Source: Paenibacillus phytohabitans
Lineage (GTDB): Bacteria; Bacillota; Bacilli; Paenibacillales; Paenibacillaceae
Assembly (NCBI RefSeq): GCF_013141775.1
Contig: NZ_WHOB01000091.1
Coordinates: forward strand, 1 to 64,000
Reading direction: 5' to 3'
Length of the DNA: 64,000 nt
Position 1 is the stretch's first letter, and each line of letters starts with the position of its first letter. The position numbers were made by a program, and so were the translations under genes. The notes below the pieces were generated by a model. That model was not told the DNA's origin and did no database searches. It was given only the letters and a program-made list of their open reading frames with translations. This document shows positions 40,887 through 48,964 of this stretch, one piece after another.

Positions 40887-40917
40887 TGTTTTCCCTCCTC
40901 TCAAACGAAGACGTTAA

Positions 40918-41196
40918 TTATCTTCTGGTTTTCTTATCGTCACCCGCGTGGCCTTTGTAAGTACGTGTTGGCGCGAACTCGCCCAACTTGTGACCTACCA
41001 TATCTTCTGTTACGTATACAGGCACGTGTTTGCGGCCGTCATATACACCAAACGTATGTCCGATAAACTGAGGGAAAATGGTTGAGCGACGGGACCAAGT
41101 TTTAACTACAACTTTCTTATCTGCCTCGTTCAAATCCTCAACTTTTTTCAGCAGGTAGCCATCAATAAACGGCCCCTTCTTTAAACTGCGACCCAT
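40918..41196 (-). CDS. rpsS: 30S ribosomal protein S19
   Basis: 92-residue S19 of the head, near S13. M-G-R-S-L-K-K-G-P-F and R-S-T-I-F-P-Q-F-I-G-H-T are typical. A hairpin (41238-41272) lies in the 76-bp gap to rplB. Confidence 0.97.
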   Translation of the reverse strand: MGRSLKKGPFIDGYLLKKVEDLNEADKKVVVKTWSRRSTIFPQFIGHTFGVYDGRKHVPVYVTEDMVGHKLGEFAPTRTYKGHAGDDKKTRR

Positions 41197-41237
41197 GTGT
41201 GAATCCTCCCTTCATCCGGTTCTTCAAACCGCGAATC

Positions 41238-41272
41238 GACGCTTCGCGCTAGCCTAACTTGCCAGAAGCGTC
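41238..41272 (-). other. Hairpin between rplB and rpsS
   Basis: GACGCTTC and GAAGCGTC form an 8-bp stem with a 19-base loop immediately after the rplB stop codon. There is no T run, so termination is unlikely. Confidence 0.4.
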
Positions 41273-42103
41273 TTATTTTGTGCGGCGACGAACGATATAT
41301 TTATCAGATGCTTTGTTTTTCTTACGCGTTTTGTAGCCGAGGGTTGGTTTACCCCAAGGTGACATTGGCGATTTACGTCCGATTGGAGCACGGCCTTCAC
41401 CACCACCGTGTGGGTGATCGTTAGGGTTCATGACAACACCGCGAACTTCAGGACGACGTCCCAGCCAGCGGCTGCGTCCAGCTTTACCAATCTTGATCAA
41501 TTCATGATCTTCGTTACCTACGGATCCGATGGTTGCGCGGCATACGCTGAGGATTCTGCGAACTTCGCCAGAGTTCAAACGAACGGATACGTATTTTTCT
41601 TCTTTACCCAGCAATTGAGCTTCAGTACCAGCAGCACGAACCAATTGTCCGCCTTTACCTGGTTTCAACTCGATGTTGTGGATAATTGTACCTACCGGGA
41701 TGTTGATCAGCGGAAGGCTGTTACCAATTTTGATGTCCGCAGCAGGGCCGGACTCAACTTTATCCCCAACTTTAAGGCCTTTAGGAGCGATAATATAACG
41801 TTTCTCTCCATCAGCATAGTGGATCAAAGCAATATTGGAAGTACGGTTCGGGTCATACTCGATTGTAGCAACGCTACCTGGTATGCCGTCTTTAGTCCGT
41901 TTGAAGTCGATGATACGGTATTTACGTTTGTGTCCGCCGCCGTGGTGACGAACCGTAATTTTACCTTGGTTGTTGCGTCCCGCATGTTTGAACAGCGGAG
42001 AAAGCAACGATTTCTCTGGCTGATTTGTTGTGATTTCTTCAAACGTAGACACAGACATGTTGCGTCTTGCCGGAGAGGTCGGTTTGTACTTTTTGATTGG
42101 CAC
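41273..42103 (-). CDS. rplB: 50S ribosomal protein L2
   Basis: 276-residue L2, needed for subunit joining and peptidyl transfer. The His-containing motif G-G-G-E-G-R-A-P-I-G-R near 230-240 and the G-G-G-H-K-R-K-Y-R segment are conserved. It lies between rplW and rpsS. Confidence 0.97.
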   Translation of the reverse strand: MPIKKYKPTSPARRNMSVSTFEEITTNQPEKSLLSPLFKHAGRNNQGKITVRHHGGGHKRKYRIIDFKRTKDGIPGSVATIEYDPNRTSNIALIHYADGEKRYIIAPKGLKVGDKVESGPAADIKIGNSLPLINIPVGTIIHNIELKPGKGGQLVRAAGTEAQLLGKEEKYVSVRLNSGEVRRILSVCRATIGSVGNEDHELIKIGKAGRSRWLGRRPEVRGVVMNPNDHPHGGGEGRAPIGRKSPMSPWGKPTLGYKTRKKNKASDKYIVRRRTK

Positions 42104-42130
42104 TATAGTTTCCTCCTTACTTTAAGAGTA

Positions 42131-42424
42131 TTATTCTACCGCTTCAAAGAATTCGAGCGGTTTGCTGTCCGGGCTAAGCTTAACGATGGCTTTTTTCCAC
42201 TCCGGAGTGTAACCGGAATATTTGCCGTAACGTTTCAGTTTGCCAGGTACGCGCATTGTGTTCACACTAACAACTTTAACTTTAAAAATAGCTTCAACAG
42301 CTTTTTTGATTTCGGTCTTGTTAGAACGGATATCCACTTCAAAAGCGTATTTCAATTCGCTCATGTATTCGGATGTGCGTTCCGTAATCACCGGACGCTT
42401 GATAATATCACGCGGATCTTTCAT
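42131..42424 (-). CDS. rplW: 50S ribosomal protein L23
   Basis: 97-residue L23, the docking site for trigger factor and SRP at the tunnel exit. I-I-K-R-P-V-I-T-E-R-T and Y-A-F-E-V-D are typical. Its start touches the rplD stop. Confidence 0.96.
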   Translation of the reverse strand: MKDPRDIIKRPVITERTSEYMSELKYAFEVDIRSNKTEIKKAVEAIFKVKVVSVNTMRVPGKLKRYGKYSGYTPEWKKAIVKLSPDSKPLEFFEAVE

Positions 42425-43047
42425 TACGCGAACACCTCCTCTACCTTCAGAACTGCTTCTTTAGTGATAATCAGTTTGTCGTACGTCAGTACGTCAAGAA
42501 CATTAATGCCGTCAGCCGCTACGAATTTCACCCCAGGGATGTTACGAGCGGAAAGTGCTACATTGTCATCATAGCTAGGAGCTACGATCAATGCTTTTGT
42601 ACCAACCTTCAGGTTGTTCAGAATAGCTGCGAATTCTTTCGTCTTCGGAGCACTCATAGTCAAGCTATCCAATACGATGATGTCATTCTCAAGTACTTTT
42701 GAGGACAACGCGGATTTGATGGCCAACCGGCGAACCTTCTTAGGCAATTTCCAGGAATAGCTGCGTGGTGTTGGTCCGAAGACTACGCCGCCGCCTTTCC
42801 ATTGTGGTGAACGAATGGAGCCTTGACGAGCACGACCTGTGCCTTTTTGTTTCCAAGGCTTACGTCCGCCGCCACGCACTTCAGAACGTCCTTTTACTTT
42901 GTGTGTACCACGACGAAGGGAAGCTCTTTGCATAAGTGCAGCTTCATGCAGCACATGTACGTTCGGTTCGATACCGAAAACCGAATCACTCAGTTCAACT
43001 TCCCCAACTTCGTTACCACTAGTATTAAAAAGTGTTACTTTTGGCAT
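42424..43047 (-). CDS. rplD: 50S ribosomal protein L4
   Basis: 207-residue L4, which lines the exit tunnel and in enteric bacteria controls the S10 operon. The loop K-P-W-K-Q-K-G-T-G-R-A-R-Q-G-S near 62-76, site of macrolide resistance changes, is of wild-type form. Confidence 0.97.
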   Translation of the reverse strand: MPKVTLFNTSGNEVGEVELSDSVFGIEPNVHVLHEAALMQRASLRRGTHKVKGRSEVRGGGRKPWKQKGTGRARQGSIRSPQWKGGGVVFGPTPRSYSWKLPKKVRRLAIKSALSSKVLENDIIVLDSLTMSAPKTKEFAAILNNLKVGTKALIVAPSYDDNVALSARNIPGVKFVAADGINVLDVLTYDKLIITKEAVLKVEEVFA

Positions 43048-43072
43048 TTCATGTTCCTCCTTTCTTCAGAAA

Positions 43073-43696
43073 TTATTTCTTAACGGTTTGTTTAACTTTC
43101 ACGAAGCTGTTTTTAGGGCCCGGAATCGCGCCTTTAACCAGCAATACATTACGTTCTACGTCAACTCGGATGATCTCAAGCTTTTGAACCGTTACAGTCG
43201 TGTGACCCATATGTCCTGGCAGGCGTTTGCCCTTAGGAACACGGTTAGCTTGAATGGAACCCATGGAGCCTGGTCTTCTGTGGTAGCGCGAACCGTGTGC
43301 CATTGGTCCGCGGCTTTGTCCCCAGCGTTTGATGTTACCCTGGAAGCCTTTACCCTTCGAAGTACCTGTTACGTCAACAAAATCGCCTTCTGCGAAGATG
43401 TCAGCCTTAAGCTCTTGTCCAACCTCGAGTGACCCGAGGTCAACACCGCGAATTTCGCGAACGTAGCGCTTAGGTGTTGCGTTTGCCTTTTTGGCGTGAC
43501 CTTGTTCAGGCTTGTTGGAGCGACTTTCCTTTTTATCGGAAAAGCCCAACTGCACTGCTTCATATCCGTCGATATTCAGGTCTTTCTTTTGCAGTACCAC
43601 ACAAGGGCCAGCTTCGATAACAGAAACCGCGATTACGTTACCTTCTGGAGTAAACACTTGAGTCATACCGAGTTTTTTTCCTAAGATACCTTTCAA
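43073..43696 (-). CDS. rplC: 50S ribosomal protein L3
   Basis: About 207 residues. K-G-I-L-G-K-K-L-G-M-T-Q-V-F begins the protein and G-K-G-F-Q-G-N-I-K-R-W, the Gln-bearing loop near the peptidyl transferase centre, is near 130. The TTG giving M-K-G-I-L is preferred because AGAGG lies 8 nt before it; a GTG three codons upstream lies inside that site. Confidence 0.95.
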   Translation of the reverse strand: MKGILGKKLGMTQVFTPEGNVIAVSVIEAGPCVVLQKKDLNIDGYEAVQLGFSDKKESRSNKPEQGHAKKANATPKRYVREIRGVDLGSLEVGQELKADIFAEGDFVDVTGTSKGKGFQGNIKRWGQSRGPMAHGSRYHRRPGSMGSIQANRVPKGKRLPGHMGHTTVTVQKLEIIRVDVERNVLLVKGAIPGPKNSFVKVKQTVKK

Positions 43697-43738
43697 TGTT
43701 GACACCTCTTTTCTTTTCCTAGTTGCTTAATAATGAAA

Positions 43739-44047
43739 TTACAATTTGATTTCGATATCTACACCGGACGGTAGATCCAAGCGCATCAAGGCATCCACAG
43801 TTTGTGGTGTTGGGTTCACAATATCGATCAAACGTTTGTGAGTCCGTTGTTCAAACTGTTCACGGGAATCCTTGTACTTGTGTACCGCACGGAGAATAGT
43901 AATGATTTGCTTCTCAGTTGGCAGCGGGATCGGCCCGGATACACCAGCACCCGAACGTTTTGCTGTTTCAACGATTTTCTCTGCGGATTGATCAAGAATT
44001 CTGTGGTCGTATGCTTTCAAGCGAATACGAATTTTTTGCTTTGCCAT
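43739..44047 (-). CDS. rpsJ: 30S ribosomal protein S10 (NusE)
   Basis: 102-residue S10, also the NusE antitermination factor. M-A-K-Q-K-I-R-I-R-L-K-A-Y-D-H and P-L-P-T-E-K are typical. GAAGGAGG precedes the ATG; the frame reaches far upstream without another site. It is the first gene of the S10 operon. Confidence 0.97.
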   Translation of the reverse strand: MAKQKIRIRLKAYDHRILDQSAEKIVETAKRSGAGVSGPIPLPTEKQIITILRAVHKYKDSREQFEQRTHKRLIDIVNPTPQTVDALMRLDLPSGVDIEIKL

Positions 44048-44184
44048 TTTAGTCCCTCCTTCTATCGCCCAATTTATTATCGGACATACTCCGTGAAAAT
44101 TTTCTGACGTCGACCTCATGGCAAAGGGGCCGGGTGTGTCAGTAACCTCTCACATCATCGCAACGTCTCAGAACAACATTTATT

Positions 44185-44213
44185 ATTATATATAATAGGC
44201 GGCTATATTGCAA
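44185..44213 (-). promoter_or_regulatory. Sigma-A promoter of the S10 operon
   Basis: TTGCAA (44208-44213) and TATAAT (44185-44190) with exactly 17 bp between, and A+T-rich DNA upstream. The leader to rpsJ is about 130 bases. It makes rpsJ-rplQ independent of the tuf transcript. Confidence 0.8.
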
Positions 44214-44253
44214 GCGGATTTGCAAAAACAAATCAACTTTTTCCGAAAAGAAT

Positions 44254-44286
44254 AGAAAAGGTGCCTTTCTTGTTCAGAATGGCACC
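44254..44286 (-). terminator. Terminator after the globin-coupled transducer gene
   Basis: GGTGCC/GGCACC arms around a 15-base loop, with TTTTCT following on the minus strand. It isolates the sensor gene from the S10 promoter just downstream. Confidence 0.75.
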
Positions 44287-44332
44287 TTACGGGCTGCAAT
44301 ATAACGTTTTTCTTCTATATAAAAGGTTCCTT

Positions 44333-45682
44333 CTATAAATTATCCGTTGCAGATTTGAATTGTCCTGCCGAAGCTGCTGTCTGCGCAGTTGCTGAACCAA
44401 TACCTTCAATGGTTTGAATGAGCACCTTGATCTCTTCCTCTACCGTAACAATTCTCTGGGTACTCGACTGCATGGAGTCTACAATATCACTGAAGAGCCT
44501 GCTAGTCTCGAGAGACTGCTGTTTGCCGCTCTCCGTCAACTCCTGAACCTTGCGAATCTCCCCAACAACCTGCGACGTAAGGGAGCTGGACTGAAGGGTC
44601 AGTTCTCCGATCCGTACCACCGTGTTCTTGGTATCCTCTGCAAGTCTGCTTACCTCCTGCGCTACAACACTGAATCCCCGTCCGTGGTCTCCCGCCCTTG
44701 CAGCCTCGATCGTTGCATTCAATGACAGTATCTTGGTCTGGTCTGCAATATCCTGGACAGCCGCCACAATTTTACGGATCTTCTGTGATGAACTGCTCAG
44801 TTCATTTACTGAACGCTCCATCTCATTAGTACTCTCATATATAAGATTAATCTGACCCGTAAGGTTGTTAAGCTGTCCATGTCCCTCCCTGGCCTTCCCC
44901 TGTGACTCCAGAGCGGAGGCGGCAGTGCGCTGGAATGTATTGTTGACTTCATTGCTGCTCGCCACCAGCTGCTCCACAGCGGCGTTAGTATCTATACTAA
45001 GGTCTATCAGTTCTCCGCTGAATTCAGCTATCTTGTGTTTCAATTCGTTCTTAACCAGCAGATACTGTTCTTCCTTTTCCCTAATGTTCTCCTTCTCATA
45101 TTCCTCAAGGACCAGCTGCTGTTCCAGATTAAGCAATTTGGTTACGGTCTGGACCAATTTGATCCTCTCGACATCTGTATGCGTCTCATTATAAATAGCC
45201 GTAATGAACACATTCTGCAGATTCTGAAAAGCGGAGAGATACCATTTAGGCTCCAGGCCAATCCTCTTATGAATATTCGCAATTTTTAGCCGCTTGGCTA
45301 TGTACTCCTCATTAACATTACCATCAAAAATCTCGATGATATGCTCACGCAAAGTCTTTTTAAGGCGTTCGATACTGCTGTGTTCCAGAATAATTGCTTC
45401 CAGTTTGTTAACTCCAAGAACCGTATTATAGAATTGATTAGTGATATCGTCGATTCTCTGTTCTACAACCGGTTTCATCAAGCGCAGGAGTCTTAAATCC
45501 TCCTCAGTTAAATCGATCATTCGCATTTGCTCGTTCAAATCATCATGCCCGTCAAGGGTATGAAACATCTCTGTGGCAGTGGGTGCAAAGCTCTTGCTGT
45601 CCGTTGATGGAGCGGCGGGAGATTCCTCATTGTTATTCTTTGAAGTCAGACCATGCATAAATGAAAAAGGACATTTCCCCAT
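44333..45682 (-). CDS. Globin-coupled methyl-accepting chemotaxis protein (HemAT-like)
   Basis: 449 residues, no membrane span, so a soluble transducer. The globin sensor (about 55-205) has the heme-binding His138 in I-A-N-I-H-K-R-I-G-L-E-P-K-W-Y, nearly identical to the HemAT pattern. A helical signalling domain follows with the tip motif around I-L-S-L-N-A-T-I-E-A-A-R-A-G. Likely senses oxygen and steers the CheA kinase. The N-terminus (about 1-50) is a Ser/Pro-rich tail with a C-P-F motif. A TAGAAT promoter lies upstream. The downstream target is chemotaxis, not DNA. Confidence 0.9.
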   Translation of the reverse strand: MGKCPFSFMHGLTSKNNNEESPAAPSTDSKSFAPTATEMFHTLDGHDDLNEQMRMIDLTEEDLRLLRLMKPVVEQRIDDITNQFYNTVLGVNKLEAIILEHSSIERLKKTLREHIIEIFDGNVNEEYIAKRLKIANIHKRIGLEPKWYLSAFQNLQNVFITAIYNETHTDVERIKLVQTVTKLLNLEQQLVLEEYEKENIREKEEQYLLVKNELKHKIAEFSGELIDLSIDTNAAVEQLVASSNEVNNTFQRTAASALESQGKAREGHGQLNNLTGQINLIYESTNEMERSVNELSSSSQKIRKIVAAVQDIADQTKILSLNATIEAARAGDHGRGFSVVAQEVSRLAEDTKNTVVRIGELTLQSSSLTSQVVGEIRKVQELTESGKQQSLETSRLFSDIVDSMQSSTQRIVTVEEEIKVLIQTIEGIGSATAQTAASAGQFKSATDNL

Positions 45683-45849
45683 ACTTCCACGCTCCCTAAA
45701 ATCCTAATAATTTACATTGTCTATATAGAAATATTCTACTCTATCGATAGATTAGATGTAAAGAATTTTAAGTATTATTTTGTAGAATTATGTTGAAAAT
45801 GATCATATCCAGCACTGTCATTAGTCGTTTTTTGTCGAACAATAGGATT

Positions 45850-46569
45850 TCAATCTCTAATTTCTGCAATCTGAATAAGAGCTTCCAGCTCAAGAATATT
45901 TACGGTTCTTTTATGCATAGCGATAATCTTAAGTGCTTCCAGTTTATTCAGTTTGCGGCTAAGAGTTTCTGCGGTAGTTCCAATCATGGCTGCTACCTCT
46001 TTTTGGGCAGACGGCAAATCTACGGATTGTTCTAAGGCATGTGCAGTCACTGCCGATTCGGCAAGATTCCTTGTATACAGGTATACCAACAGTCTTGCCA
46101 GTCTCTTCTCAACCTCAAACATGTGCAAAGCCCCTGCAGCCTCCTCGGCCTGATGCAGCTGCTCGCTAACAGACATCAGGAAGCTAAAGGCAAGCCCTGC
46201 ATTCTGCTCCAGCAAGGGAATAAAGTCTTTGCGATGCATCCGGCATACCTCTCCGCTCTCAATCACCTCTGCCGTTACATCATTATTTTTATTATGGAGC
46301 AAGGCAAACTGGCCGAAATAATCTCCCGGAAAAAGAAAACGGACAATATGCTGCTTTCCATCCTTACTGTTCTGAGTCAGCTTAATGAGACCGCTCTTTA
46401 CTACAAACAATGCTTCAGACGGCTCCCCTTCTCGGCACACTTGACTTCCTTTTTTATAGTTATGGGTCTCTGTAATCGATTCGATCATCACTAATTCCTC
46501 ATCAGACAAGCTCCGAAACACGGGAACCTGACGTACACAGGCATGCGAATTGCAGGTAGTACAGCTCAT
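45850..46569 (-). CDS. fnr: Crp/Fnr-family regulator with iron-sulfur-type cysteines
   Basis: 239 residues. The N-terminus C3-x2-C6-x4-C11 plus Cys109 match the ligand pattern of [4Fe-4S] FNR (C20, C23, C29, C122 in E. coli). The cyclic-nucleotide-like beta roll covers about 15-130, the dimer helix about 130-150. The C-terminal helix-turn-helix carries E-T-L-S-R, which in FNR recognises TTGAT half sites. A perfect TTGAT-N4-ATCAA box lies in the divergent promoter region. It should be an oxygen-sensing activator; binding of a nucleotide is unlikely. Confidence 0.85.
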   Translation of the reverse strand: MSCTTCNSHACVRQVPVFRSLSDEELVMIESITETHNYKKGSQVCREGEPSEALFVVKSGLIKLTQNSKDGKQHIVRFLFPGDYFGQFALLHNKNNDVTAEVIESGEVCRMHRKDFIPLLEQNAGLAFSFLMSVSEQLHQAEEAAGALHMFEVEKRLARLLVYLYTRNLAESAVTAHALEQSVDLPSAQKEVAAMIGTTAETLSRKLNKLEALKIIAMHKRTVNILELEALIQIAEIRD

Positions 46570-46656
46570 GATCCTTCACCCTTCCTTATAGCTGACTCTA
46601 ACATATCAAGATTCCGGATTCCGGCGGGTGACTGGAAACACATAATTCTCAAAAAC

Positions 46657-46698
46657 TTGATCTGCATCAAGGATTCTTCACCGACTTATCCTTACAAT
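46657..46698 (+). promoter_or_regulatory. FNR box and class II promoter of the V4R-cupin operon
   Basis: TTGATCTGCATCAA (46657-46670) is a perfect FNR palindrome, and TACAAT (46693-46698) is a sigma-A -10. With a start near 46705 the box is centred at about -41.5, the classical position for activation. The box is also about 94 bp before the regulator start on the other strand, so it may control both directions. Confidence 0.85.
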
Positions 46699-46731
46699 AG
46701 AATCATAGAGAGAGTAAAGGAGTTGTAATAA

Positions 46732-47181
46732 TTGCTGCAATATTCATTTGAGGATATGCGTCAGATTGATAGGAGTACCCTTGGTAATACGGTGCCCCTT
46801 GAGTTATTTCGTACCATACGTCTGATTGGACTCAACCAGGGGCTTCCTCTGGGAGGAAAAGGGACTACGCTTACCATTGGCAGAAAGATTGGTGAAAGTC
46901 TGCCTGTCAGCTCTGTTGAGGATCTTCTGCGAATGTTTGAGGAGCTCAAAATTGGTATTCCGCGGATTGTTCATTCGGATGAACGAAGGATCAATATTGC
47001 TGTGGAGGACTGCTTTTGCAAAGGGCTGCCTTCACTTGAAGATGAAAAAATGGTATGTGATTTAGAGGGAGCGATTCTTGAAGGGGCACTCGGCAAGATT
47101 CTCGGCCGTAAGGTCTCTGTTAAAGAGATTAAATGCAACGTTACCGGTCATGAGCACTGCGAATACGAAGTAAAGCTTTAA
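46732..47181 (+). CDS. V4R-domain protein
   Basis: 149 residues. A C-terminal V4R (4-vinyl reductase) domain is visible: C-F-C-K-G-L-P near 104, C-D-L-E-G-A-I-L-E-G-A-L near 119, and C-N-V-T-G-H-E-H-C-E-Y near 137. This family binds small hydrophobic or tetrapyrrole-like ligands and often senses them. The N-terminal part is unrecognised. The start is a TTG with AAAGGAG upstream. It is under the FNR box, so expression should rise without oxygen. Catalysis is not claimed. Confidence 0.75.
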   Translation: MLQYSFEDMRQIDRSTLGNTVPLELFRTIRLIGLNQGLPLGGKGTTLTIGRKIGESLPVSSVEDLLRMFEELKIGIPRIVHSDERRINIAVEDCFCKGLPSLEDEKMVCDLEGAILEGALGKILGRKVSVKEIKCNVTGHEHCEYEVKL

Positions 47182-47233
47182 TGGATGAGATCGAGATGGA
47201 TAAATTAATAATTATGAAAGCAGGGATTATCTA

Positions 47234-47575
47234 ATGGAAAAGAAAAGTTTAGTTGACGTGCTGCAGTTTCAGGAGGAACGTTTTACAAAGAAAATCCTCT
47301 TCCAGCAAGGTGAAAGTGTTGTATTTGTGCTTAATTTCATGCCGGGTCAAAAGCTGCCTGTTCATAAGCATCCTGGAGCGGATGTATATATCCTTGCTTT
47401 AAAAGGAGATGGAACCATTCATGTAAATGAAGCGGAGCAGCCTCTTATTGAAGGAGAGACCATCTATATCACCGGCGATGAATCTTTTGCCTACACTAAT
47501 AACAGCTCTTCCCCTTCCAGTCTGCATGTCGTTCTGTCCAAGCTGCCAAGTCCGGCCTATGCCAAAGAAATCTAA
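47234..47575 (+). CDS. Small cupin-domain protein
   Basis: 113 residues forming one cupin barrel. G-Q-K-L-P-V-H-K-H-P-G-A-D-V is cupin motif 1 with the metal-binding HxH and no acidic ligand at the usual place; G-D-E-S-F-A-Y-T-N-N is motif 2. Substrate unknown. It is 52 bp after the V4R gene and shares its FNR-type promoter, so both probably act together under low oxygen. Confidence 0.8.
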   Translation: MEKKSLVDVLQFQEERFTKKILFQQGESVVFVLNFMPGQKLPVHKHPGADVYILALKGDGTIHVNEAEQPLIEGETIYITGDESFAYTNNSSSPSSLHVVLSKLPSPAYAKEI

Positions 47576-47597
47576 ACCATACTGCCAGCAATTAAAA

Positions 47598-47626
47598 CAG
47601 GGCCCCTTCATAATGAAGGGGCCCTG
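47598..47626. terminator. Bidirectional terminator between cupin gene and tuf
   Basis: A nearly perfect inverted repeat, CAGGGCCCCTTCAT and ATGAAGGGGCCCTG around a single A, between two convergent genes. The T run is short on each side, but stem strength is high. Confidence 0.8.
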
Positions 47627-47664
47627 ACTTATATTCCGGATCTATCCTAACGGATAGAGACGAA

Positions 47665-48855
47665 TTATTTCTGGATGGAAGCTACGGAACCGGCACCAAC
47701 TGTACGTCCGCCTTCGCGAATGGAGAATTTAGTACCTTCTTCAATAGCGATTGGGGAGATCAGGGAAACAGTTACAGTGATGTTGTCACCAGGCATAACC
47801 ATTTCAGTACCTTCTGGCAGGTTGATGATGCCAGTTACGTCAGTTGTACGGAAGTAGAACTGTGGACGGTAACCAGTGAAGAATGGTTTGTGACGTCCGC
47901 CTTCTTCTTTAGTCAGAACGTAGATTTGAGCTGTAAATTCAGTATGTGGCTTAACGGAGTTCGGTTTAGCCAATACTTGACCACGCTCGATCATGTTACG
48001 GTCAACACCACGCAGCAATGCGCCGATGTTGTCGCCTGCTTGAGCGGAATCGAGCAATTTACGGAACATTTCAACGCCTGTTACTACGGATTTCTTAGTT
48101 TCTTCGTGAATACCAACGATTTCGATTTCTTCTCCGACTTTAACTGTTCCGCGTTCTACGCGACCAGTTGCCACAGTACCGCGGCCAGTGATGGAGAATA
48201 CATCTTCGACAGGCATCAAGAATGGTTTGTCAGTCTGACGTTCTGGAAGCGGGATGTACGTGTCGATCGTTTCGAACATTTCAACGATCTTCTGTGCATA
48301 TTCGCCTTCAGGATTCTGCAGAGCTTCACGAGCAGATCCACGGATGATTGGAGTATCATCGCCTGGGAAGTCGTATTCGCTCAGCAAGTCGCGAACTTCC
48401 ATTTCAACCAGTTCAAGCAACTCTTCGTCCTCAACCATGTCGCATTTGTTCAAGAATACAACGATGTAAGGAACGCCTACTTGACGGGAGAGCAGGATGT
48501 GTTCACGAGTCTGTGGCATAGGGCCATCAGCTGCGGATACAACCAGGATAGCTCCGTCCATTTGCGCTGCGCCAGTGATCATGTTTTTAACATAGTCGGC
48601 GTGTCCAGGGCAGTCTACGTGAGCGTAGTGACGGTTAGGAGTTTCATATTCAACGTGAGCAGTGGAGATTGTGATACCACGTTCGCGTTCTTCAGGAGCC
48701 TTATCGATTTGGTCGAATGCTACAGCAGCGCCACCGTATTTTTTGGACAATACAGTAGTGATTGCAGCAGTCAGAGTTGTTTTACCATGGTCGACGTGAC
48801 CAATAGTACCAATGTTAACGTGCGGTTTGTTACGTTCAAACTTTACCTTTGCCAT
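47665..48855 (-). CDS. tuf: Elongation factor Tu
   Basis: 396-residue EF-Tu, which delivers aminoacyl-tRNA. GTPase motifs G-H-V-D-H-G-K-T (near 18-25), D-C-P-G-H-A-D-Y and N-K-C-D are intact; domains 2 and 3 follow. It is the last gene of the str operon, with a good hairpin in the leader from fusA. No second tuf is in the window. Confidence 0.98.
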   Translation of the reverse strand: MAKVKFERNKPHVNIGTIGHVDHGKTTLTAAITTVLSKKYGGAAVAFDQIDKAPEERERGITISTAHVEYETPNRHYAHVDCPGHADYVKNMITGAAQMDGAILVVSAADGPMPQTREHILLSRQVGVPYIVVFLNKCDMVEDEELLELVEMEVRDLLSEYDFPGDDTPIIRGSAREALQNPEGEYAQKIVEMFETIDTYIPLPERQTDKPFLMPVEDVFSITGRGTVATGRVERGTVKVGEEIEIVGIHEETKKSVVTGVEMFRKLLDSAQAGDNIGALLRGVDRNMIERGQVLAKPNSVKPHTEFTAQIYVLTKEEGGRHKPFFTGYRPQFYFRTTDVTGIINLPEGTEMVMPGDNITVTVSLISPIAIEEGTKFSIREGGRTVGAGSVASIQK

Positions 48856-48895
48856 TTGAACAGTTCCTCCTTAATGTGGGGTTCCTTATATTTGA

Positions 48896-48948
48896 GCCGT
48901 CCGTCTACATGCAATTCTTAGATGCCTTATGTGATATACCCGGACGGC
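48896..48948 (-). other. Long-range hairpin between fusA and tuf
   Basis: GCCGTCCG and CGGACGGC pair over a 37-base loop within the 109-bp gap between the genes, upstream of the tuf ribosome site. No T run follows. It might be a processing or attenuation structure. Confidence 0.4.
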
Positions 48949-48964
48949 AAGTTAAAAATCGGTA

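Noticed and set aside
41408..42574. 388-codon plus-strand frame opposite rplB and rplW
   Set aside because: Spans two real genes on the other strand and has no start signal or family.
45783..45810. Second FNR box upstream of the transducer gene (TTGAAAATGATCAT)
   Set aside because: It has at least two mismatches to TTGAT-N4-ATCAA, and its distance to the predicted promoter is not a normal FNR position.
47890..48921. 343-codon plus-strand frame opposite tuf
   Set aside because: Antisense shadow of a highly biased gene; no ribosome site and unusual amino-acid content.
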